A stretch of 64,000 nt of DNA from Eisenbergiella tayi (lineage in GTDB: Bacteria; Bacillota; Clostridia; Lachnospirales; Lachnospiraceae), in contig NZ_MPDJ01000013.1 in the NCBI RefSeq assembly GCF_001881565.1, positions 89,259 to 153,258 of the forward strand. The letters are read 5' to 3'. The notes beneath the pieces are model-generated. The model was given only the letters and a program-made list of their open reading frames with translations, made no database searches and was not told the origin of the DNA. Position 1 is the stretch's first letter. Every line of letters begins with the position of its first letter. Below, piece after piece: positions 58,671 through 64,000 of the stretch. Made by a program: the position numbers and the translations under genes.

Positions 58671-59534
58671 TCAATGTGCGGTAAATACGGCTTTCGATAT
58701 GCTGCCGGTCTTGAACAGACAGAAGCAAAGCAAAACGGTATAGCCCATACAGCCCCAGATCGCGCCGGATATGTCGTCGGCAGTTCCGATCTGCTGGATC
58801 AGCACCGCATAAATCCCGACAACCACCATGATTAAAAAGGCTTGGAAGCCCAGCGCAAGCAGGGATTTCAAGTAGTTCTGGCCCATGCCGCGCCACTCTG
58901 CATTGCCCAGCGTGGCAAGGGGGATCGGCCCCAATGCGGTCACGGCGTAAATTTCAATCATTCTTCCATAGGTCACAAGGAAAATGCAGATGGAAAGAAT
59001 GTTCATCGTCAGCCCCACAACAAGGGTCTGGAACCACAGGCCCAGCAGCGGCCCGATGTCCATTGCTTCAAGGCGGCTTTCCAGATCAGGGAGCAGCGTG
59101 TCAAAATCAATGCTGGTATCTCCGATAATTACACCGGCGCTCTGGTTGACGACTTGCTGGGTGGCGTCAAATACGCCCATGACGATATTCCATGTGTTTG
59201 TCACAATGAGGATGGCAAAGGCGCTTTTGAAAATCCAGCGGAAGAACATGGAGCTGTCGAAGTCGTGCATATTGTTCTTTTCCACGATCATGTCGATCAG
59301 CTCATAGCACATCACAAGGGCGAGAATGGCCGCCGCAATGGGGACGATCACCGTTTCGGACAGGTTTTGCAGCATGGAAAAAATGCCGCCGTTCCAGTCC
59401 TGCGGGGTACTGCCCACATCCGACGCGATTTCCCCGACTTTGGTATTGACCGTGTTAAACAGGCCGGACAGGTTGCCCATGATACCGTCGATCAGGATTC
59501 CCTTGATCCATTCCCCGATTAAATCACCGATCAT
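58671..59534 (-). CDS. VirB6/TrbL-like channel membrane protein (ICE-A)
   Basis: 287 residues with about six membrane segments (MIGDLIGEWIKGILIDGIMG start, AVFTAH end). Shared blocks with ICE-B include ELIDMIVEKNNMHDFDSSMFFRWIFK-type sequence and NYLKSLLALGFQAFLIM. GGAGGTG precedes the ATG. It is an inner-membrane component of the channel. Confidence 0.8.
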   Translation of the reverse strand: MIGDLIGEWIKGILIDGIMGNLSGLFNTVNTKVGEIASDVGSTPQDWNGGIFSMLQNLSETVIVPIAAAILALVMCYELIDMIVEKNNMHDFDSSMFFRWIFKSAFAILIVTNTWNIVMGVFDATQQVVNQSAGVIIGDTSIDFDTLLPDLESRLEAMDIGPLLGLWFQTLVVGLTMNILSICIFLVTYGRMIEIYAVTALGPIPLATLGNAEWRGMGQNYLKSLLALGFQAFLIMVVVGIYAVLIQQIGTADDISGAIWGCMGYTVLLCFCLFKTGSISKAVFTAH

Positions 59535-59605
59535 GTGGGGACACCTCCTTTCCCGCGCCCTCCCCGATCAGAGAGGGCGCGGAGGGTTTTCTAACACACA
59601 TGGGG

Positions 59606-59821
59606 TTATCCCAGCAGCCCGGACAGCAGCGGAACAAGGGTCATGCCGATCAGGGCAACGCCACCTCCGGCGACAAGCTGCTTGATCCCTTGGCTCTTGC
59701 TTGCCGGGTTGTCCGCCCCGTATCCCTCCAAAAGATTGACGCCGCCCCATACGCAAAGCGCTCCGCCGAGGCCCACAACGATGGTCTGCAAAGTATCAAC
59801 TGCACTATTGAAAAATTCCAT
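59606..59821 (-). CDS. Maff2-family small membrane protein (ICE-A)
   Basis: 71 residues, MEFFNSAVDTLQTIVVGLGGALCVWGGVNLLEGYG... with a second span VAGGGVALIGMTLVPLLSG. The same length and layout as ICE-B 26292-26507. A pilin-like role in the channel is possible. Confidence 0.8.
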   Translation of the reverse strand: MEFFNSAVDTLQTIVVGLGGALCVWGGVNLLEGYGADNPASKSQGIKQLVAGGGVALIGMTLVPLLSGLLG

Positions 59822-59916
59822 AAATTTACCTCCATAAATTCAGATTGTGATGGTGTTTGGGTGCAAAAAAGCCGCCGTTCATAGCGGCAGCCTCACAATC
59901 CGCAGACGGCCCGGAG

Positions 59917-60144
59917 TTACTGGCCGTCCCGCCATTCCAGCACAGCCAGCGAAAAAATCTCGCCCCATGCTTCACACAGTCTGCGGTCTATTTCCCTTAC
60001 AAGTTCTTCGGCTTCCCCGTCCGTGGGCGGGGTATCATGTCCCGCGATCCACTGGCACAGCACCGCAGCGGAAATGATCGCCCGGTAGATTTCTTTCTCA
60101 TACCTGAAATAATCCGCAAATGTCCATTCGTCCGAGTGTCCCAT
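59917..60144 (-). CDS. Small hypothetical ICE-A protein
   Basis: 75 residues (MGHSDEWTFADYFRYEKEIYRAII...), acidic, no membrane span. Lies between VirD4 and Maff2, the slot that holds a different small gene in ICE-B. AAAGGAGCG precedes the ATG. Unrecognised. Confidence 0.55.
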   Translation of the reverse strand: MGHSDEWTFADYFRYEKEIYRAIISAAVLCQWIAGHDTPPTDGEAEELVREIDRRLCEAWGEIFSLAVLEWRDGQ

Positions 60145-60172
60145 CGGTCACGCTCCTTTCTCTATGGCCGCT

Positions 60173-61978
60173 TTATTCCGCGGCAAAATCTTCATCCGAC
60201 AGCTCAATGTCGTAGAGGTCAAAGGGTTCGTCCTCCGTTATCACGCGCCGCTTTTTCCGGCGCAGGGACGATAGGTAGCTGTCCACATCAAAGGTATTCT
60301 TTTTGTCGGCGTCCGAGAGGTATTTATAGCGGGGGTGGCGGATGATGTCGTATTTCTCACTGAAAAACGGCCTCACGCCGCGCACCTGCAAAATACACTT
60401 GCCTCCGTCCATCGTTGCAATTTCGTCTTGGCTCATCAGCTCCTTTCCGAGTTTTTGGTAGTTCAGTCCGTGGGAGGTCTGCGCGCCCCGGTTCTCGCTC
60501 TGGTTGTAGCTGTCAATGGTTTCCTTGCCCAGCACCTCCGCGATCTCCTTGGCGTTCTTGCCCCTGCCACTAAGGAACAGCGTACAGTCGCAGTTGTCAG
60601 AAATGATTTCCGCCGCGTCCTTGTAAATAGCCTTTAGCTGCGACTGGCTCTGCAAAATAATAGAAGCCGAGATTTCCCGGCTTCGGATGGTGGCGATCAG
60701 CTTATCAAAGTTTGGAATCTGGCCGATGTTGGCAAACTCGTCCAGAATCAGCCGCACATGGACGGGCAGCCGCCCGCCGTATTTGTCATCGGCCCGGTCA
60801 CACAAAAGGTTGATGAGCTGGCTTTGCACCATTGCCAGAATGAAATTAAAGGTCGTGTCCGTGTCCGACATAATCAGGAACAGGGCTGTTTTTTTGTCCC
60901 CGATGGTGTCAAGTTCCAGTTCGTCGTCCTCCATCAGCTCCCGCACTTCCCGGATGTCAAAGGGCGCTAATCTGGCTCCACAGCTTATCAAAATGGAGCT
61001 GCGGGTCTTGCCTGCCGACAGCAGGAATTTACGGTACTGGCGCACCGCAAAGTGTTCCGGGTCTTTTTCTTCCAGCCGTTCAAACATCTGGTCTACCGGG
61101 GATTGAAATTCCGGGTCATCCTCGCGGGTTTCGCTGGCGTTTATCATTTCAAGCAGCGTGGTGAAATTCATTTCATCGTCCGGCGCTTCGTACCAGATAT
61201 AGCCAATGAGGGCCGAATACAGCAGGCGTTCCGATTTGATCCAAAAATCCTCGGCGCTCTTTTCGCCCTCGCCCTTGGTGTTGCAGATCAGCGTGTTTAC
61301 CAGCTTCAAAATGTCCTTTTCCGAATGGATGTAGCGAAACGGGCTGTAGCGCATACTCTTGGAAAAGTTAATGGTATTCAGCACTTTTACCCGGTAGCCG
61401 CACCGCACAAGGAGCTGGCCCACCTCGCCGATCAGACTTCCTTTCGGGTCAGTAATCACGAATGAGGTTGGGTAGTCTTTGGACACGCACTGCATGAGGT
61501 TGGGCTTCACAAAGAACCGGGTCTTGCCGCTGCCGGAACCGCCGATCACCAGCACATTTTTATTCCGGGCGGTCTTGGGGTCTTTGGGCCGGTTGTTCAT
61601 GGTGAGGCGTTCCGTCTGGGTCAGGAGGATGTTGTTGTCAAACACCGGGTCGATGTACGGGGCTATATCTTTGGGGCCTCCCCAACGGGCGCTGCCGTAC
61701 TCGACGCCCCGGCGATATTTCTTGGCGTTCTTGCTCTTGCAGTACACCATCAGCCGCAGTGCCACCGCACCTGCCACGCCCACCGCCAGATCGAACAGGT
61801 GGAAGCTGGGGGCGGTGCTTTCAAAGGCAAGGGAAAAGCCGTCCGCAAGGTGCAATAGCTTTTCCGACAAGTCCGCCCCAGCCGCCAGCCGGTAGGTCTG
61901 TCCCAGCTTGCCGAACAGGTAAACAAACAGCAGATAGGGCAGGTTGGCAATTATCAGCTTTTTCATTTCCGGCTTCAT
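60173..61978 (-). CDS. VirD4/TraG type IV coupling protein (ICE-A)
   Basis: 601 residues. N-terminal membrane segments (IIANLPYLLFVYLF and DLAVGVAGAVALRLMVY), Walker A GGSGSGKTR at 146-154 and Walker B LDEFANIG at 412-419, followed by RSREISASIILQSQSQL. Brings relaxase-DNA to the channel. It overlaps PcfB by 4 bases. Confidence 0.93.
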   Translation of the reverse strand: MKPEMKKLIIANLPYLLFVYLFGKLGQTYRLAAGADLSEKLLHLADGFSLAFESTAPSFHLFDLAVGVAGAVALRLMVYCKSKNAKKYRRGVEYGSARWGGPKDIAPYIDPVFDNNILLTQTERLTMNNRPKDPKTARNKNVLVIGGSGSGKTRFFVKPNLMQCVSKDYPTSFVITDPKGSLIGEVGQLLVRCGYRVKVLNTINFSKSMRYSPFRYIHSEKDILKLVNTLICNTKGEGEKSAEDFWIKSERLLYSALIGYIWYEAPDDEMNFTTLLEMINASETREDDPEFQSPVDQMFERLEEKDPEHFAVRQYRKFLLSAGKTRSSILISCGARLAPFDIREVRELMEDDELELDTIGDKKTALFLIMSDTDTTFNFILAMVQSQLINLLCDRADDKYGGRLPVHVRLILDEFANIGQIPNFDKLIATIRSREISASIILQSQSQLKAIYKDAAEIISDNCDCTLFLSGRGKNAKEIAEVLGKETIDSYNQSENRGAQTSHGLNYQKLGKELMSQDEIATMDGGKCILQVRGVRPFFSEKYDIIRHPRYKYLSDADKKNTFDVDSYLSSLRRKKRRVITEDEPFDLYDIELSDEDFAAE

Positions 61979-62451
61979 CGTGACAGCCCCCTTTCCTTGA
62001 TTTTCTCCTTGGCCTGCTGGCTGCTTCTGGCCGCTGCCTTTTCTTTCAGGACGGCAAGGGTCTTTCGGATGGAGGGGCGTTCCTGCTGTTTGAGCTTCTT
62101 GGCTGTAAACTCCTTAAACGCCTGTTCCAGATTGTCCGCCTGCTTGGATTTGAAGATCACGATATACCGGGGCGGATGGGTAGTGCGGTCTTTCCGCAAG
62201 GTAAAATCAATGTCGTATTTCTTGGCGCAGGGCTTAAATAAGCCAATGTTGGCGTCGGTGATCTCAATGTTGGACAGGGCGGAACCGTCCTTTTTGAGCT
62301 GCCGTAAGCTCTGCTGTCCGTGACGGGTCTTGCCCGTCCCTTTCTGCCGGGCGGCCAGATATTTTCGGATGGCCGCTTGCAGCACTTGGGCGGTGAGCTT
62401 GCCCGTCTTAACCGCTAACGCTATGGTTTTCTGGTCTACTTCTTCCTGCAA
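61975..62451 (-). CDS. PcfB-family protein, DUF3801 (ICE-A)
   Basis: 158 residues from TTG 62451 (GGAGGGAT upstream), MQEEVDQKTIALAVKTGKLTAQVLQ, aligned end to end with ICE-B 23442-23918, which also uses TTG. Accessory protein of the coupling ATPase. Confidence 0.85.
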   Translation of the reverse strand: MQEEVDQKTIALAVKTGKLTAQVLQAAIRKYLAARQKGTGKTRHGQQSLRQLKKDGSALSNIEITDANIGLFKPCAKKYDIDFTLRKDRTTHPPRYIVIFKSKQADNLEQAFKEFTAKKLKQQERPSIRKTLAVLKEKAAARSSQQAKEKIKERGLSR

Positions 62452-62493
62452 CTGCTATCCCTCCTTTGGAAAGTCAGCAGGTAGGCGGATGGC

Positions 62494-62706
62494 TTAAATC
62501 CGCACCCGCAGGCCGGAGAGGTCGTCGGCATGGATTCCTACCAGATACCAGTTCTCGGCCATTTCAATGCGGGTCGGCCTCCATCTGCCGCCCACCATCA
62601 CATCAAAAGTTTCTCCGCAGTGCAGGCCGCCGTAATAGTCCGCAAGGTCAAAGCGGATGTCGTAGCGGTCTGTCTGCTCGTCAAAAATCAAAGCACCCTG
62701 TTTCAT
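62494..62706 (-). CDS. DUF5348 protein (ICE-A)
   Basis: 70 residues from ATG 62706 (AAAGGAGGACG upstream). Core TDRYDIRFDLADYYGGLHCGETFDV matches ICE-B. A longer frame from 62832 overlaps the initiator gene and has no start signal. Function unknown. Confidence 0.8.
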   Translation of the reverse strand: MKQGALIFDEQTDRYDIRFDLADYYGGLHCGETFDVMVGGRWRPTRIEMAENWYLVGIHADDLSGLRVRI

Positions 62707-62807
62707 AGGGTCGTCCTCCTTTCTCGTCGTCACAAGCTCCATATCGCTTGTTTCCACGCAAGCGTGAAAAGCTCGCTCATTTCGCTGTTCCTCCTCTCCC
62801 CACAAAA

Positions 62808-63716
62808 TCACCGATTTTGCGGGGTTCCCCAACTGCCTGTGTTCATGTCATGGGCCACCAGCGCCGTGTAATAGCCGTTGATGGTGCTTGGGGCGTTGAA
62901 CAGAACCGCCAGCAGGTATTTTTTGATGTTCCGTATTTCCGTGGTGTTTTTGCTGATACAGTCAAAGACAAACTCAATGTGAGAACTGTTCAGCTTCATC
63001 AGCTTGGATTTCACCAGCTCGGCGGGGTAATCGTCCCCGGCAATGCGGATGGTCTTTCGGGCGCTGCATACGGTTTCCACCAGCAAGTCCACAATCTCGT
63101 CCAGCATATCCCGGTCAATCCCCTTGGCGTACTGGCAAAGGTGTTCATACTCGATGTTGTCCTTGATGATCTCCCGATAAATCTCTATGGCGCTCTGTGA
63201 TTTCGCTCCCGTTCCTTTCCGTTCCGGCGGCGCAGCCGCTTCTTCCCCCAAAGGAGAGGGAGGGGAAAGGATAGGAATGGAATCGGTATTTGATCCATCC
63301 GTAATTGATTTGTCTTTACTTGATCTATCTTTATTTAATTGCGTTGGTTTTTCCTGCGTAGGCTTTTCCTGCGTTGGATTATCCAATGTTGGATTTTCCA
63401 ATGTAGGTGAATCCGGCACAAGCTGGGGCTGTTCGTAAATGATGTAATCCGCCCCACGCAGGCGGCCTTGGCTGTCACGCTCACGGGAACGCACGATATA
63501 GCCCGCCTGTTCCAACTCTCGGACAGCCGCCCGGATCGCGTCGATCTGCTCCCGGTTGATAAGGGACAAGCCTTTCAGCGTAAAGTCCCAATCCTCCGGC
63601 AAGGACAGCATTTGCGACAGCAGGCCCTTGGCTTTCAGGGACAAGTCCTTGTTCCGCAGATGGTGGTTGGACATCACCGTGTAGCCCCGGTTTTTCTCCA
63701 CTCGAAAAACTGCCAT
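62808..63716 (-). CDS. Replication initiator-like protein, DUF6017 family (ICE-A)
   Basis: About 302 residues from ATG 63716 (AAAGGAGTGG upstream), MAVFRVEKNRGYTVMSNHHLRNKDLSLKAKG. N-terminal winged helix, a repeat linker (PTLENPTLDNPTQEKPTQEK) and a C-terminal DUF6017-like domain, as in ICE-B 22164-23147. The upstream in-frame codons to 63803 are not in ICE-B and are left out. It is the first transfer-module gene seen before the chimeric window end. Confidence 0.8.
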   Translation of the reverse strand: MAVFRVEKNRGYTVMSNHHLRNKDLSLKAKGLLSQMLSLPEDWDFTLKGLSLINREQIDAIRAAVRELEQAGYIVRSRERDSQGRLRGADYIIYEQPQLVPDSPTLENPTLDNPTQEKPTQEKPTQLNKDRSSKDKSITDGSNTDSIPILSPPSPLGEEAAAPPERKGTGAKSQSAIEIYREIIKDNIEYEHLCQYAKGIDRDMLDEIVDLLVETVCSARKTIRIAGDDYPAELVKSKLMKLNSSHIEFVFDCISKNTTEIRNIKKYLLAVLFNAPSTINGYYTALVAHDMNTGSWGTPQNR

Positions 63717-63811
63717 CTCGTCGTCCACTCCTTTCACTTGAAATTTCACCGCGCTGTCAAGGGCGGTGAGCTTGCCCGGCTGGTAGGGACATTCCTCATA
63801 CACACAAAACT

Positions 63812-63849
63812 CTGTCTCTGAGACACGTTTAGATGGGTATAAGATACAG
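63812..63849. other. Probable Nextera mate-pair junction adapter remnant (artefact)
   Basis: 38 bases: the first half begins CTGTCTCT, the second is AGATGGGTATAAGATACAG. They match the two halves of the Nextera mate-pair junction (reverse complements of each other) at 32 of 38 positions by my count against the remembered sequence, and have exactly its length. Not biological sequence. Confidence 0.75.
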
Positions 63850-63851
63850 AG

Positions 63852-64000
63852 CTAATGCCGATTGATCACCTGGACCGCCCTGTCGATCACCGTCTTTTCA
63901 ATGGCTTCCAGCCCGTTCTTGCCGCCCATGACAAGCTCACAGAACGACAGCACAAAGTCGGATTTCAAGGCCAGCGGGTTTTCATCCTCGGAGTAATTCA
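63852..64000 (-). pseudogene. Displaced duplicate of ICE-A virB4 fragment (likely chimera)
   Basis: 63853-64000 equals 56001-56148 except for about three mismatches, all within 20 bases of the junction. The virB4 frame runs into a stop at 63852-63854. Because adapter-like sequence stands directly before it, this is read as a mate-pair chimera and not a gene duplication. Confidence 0.8.

Noticed and set aside
63717..63803. In-frame 29-codon extension of the ICE-A initiator gene
   Set aside because: Not present in ICE-B, and a good ribosome binding site stands directly before the ATG at 63716; it also nears the chimeric end.
63852..64000. Tandem duplication of virB4 or a third ICE
   Set aside because: Directly preceded by a 38-bp adapter-like junction, and mismatches cluster there; a library chimera explains it better.

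Overview
The window looks like mobile DNA from a low-to-moderate GC gut Firmicute (Clostridia, Lachnospiraceae/Oscillospiraceae type). The evidence is strong AGGAGG ribosome binding sites, Tn1549/Tn916-like conjugation genes, TnpX/TndX-type large serine recombinases and aminoglycoside resistance genes known from enterococci and clostridia. No chromosomal housekeeping gene, rRNA or tRNA was recognised, so the species cannot be named.

The layout is three mobile elements nested inside each other. The outermost is ICE-A, a Tn1549-like integrative conjugative element, at about 1-15411 and 50144-63811. From right to left on the minus strand it carries a replication initiator-like gene (62808), DUF5348, PcfB, VirD4, Maff2, VirB6-like, an MT-A70 methylase, PrgI, VirB4, a cytosine-5 DNA methylase, an NlpC/P60 hydrolase, DUF4315, DUF4366 and topoisomerase III. 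After the interruption come the topoisomerase 3' end, an oriT-like site, cargo, a 1553-residue polyvalent antirestriction protein, two small transfer genes, and a convergent mobilisation operon (MobC, relaxase, Cys-rich protein) on the plus strand. An AraC regulator and an ECF transporter operon (1-3030) are further cargo. Neither the integrase nor the outer ends of ICE-A are in the window.

ICE-A's topoisomerase gene is split at 15412/50143 by a 6.7-kb mobilisable element (IME). It has a MobA/MobL (MOBQ) relaxase with an RSF1010/pIP501-like nick motif, DUF3847, TnpW, aac(6')-Im, aph(2'')-Ib and a serine recombinase. That recombinase gene is itself split at 21861/49895 by ICE-B, a complete 28-kb Tn1549-like element. 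ICE-B carries a full transfer module, its own relaxase operon, a Tn916-like regulatory block (sigma factor, HTH proteins), an attenuator-controlled RlmN/Cfr-family 23S rRNA methylase and its own serine integrase. Removing the inserts restores both broken genes in frame: topoisomerase to 696 residues (the same length as ICE-B's intact copy) and IME recombinase to 614.

The two ICEs are gene-for-gene relatives but not recent copies. They differ in swapped modules (CHAP versus NlpC/P60 hydrolase, N4/N6 versus C5 DNA methylase). Both carry paired inverted oriT-like sites and paired 111-113-bp elements with terminal inverted repeats. In ICE-A these elements bracket a cargo pair like a cassette.

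The last ~190 bases (63812-64000) look artificial. A 38-bp sequence resembling the Nextera mate-pair junction adapter is followed by a near-perfect second copy of virB4 sequence from 7.85 kb away. This is most simply a library or assembly chimera.
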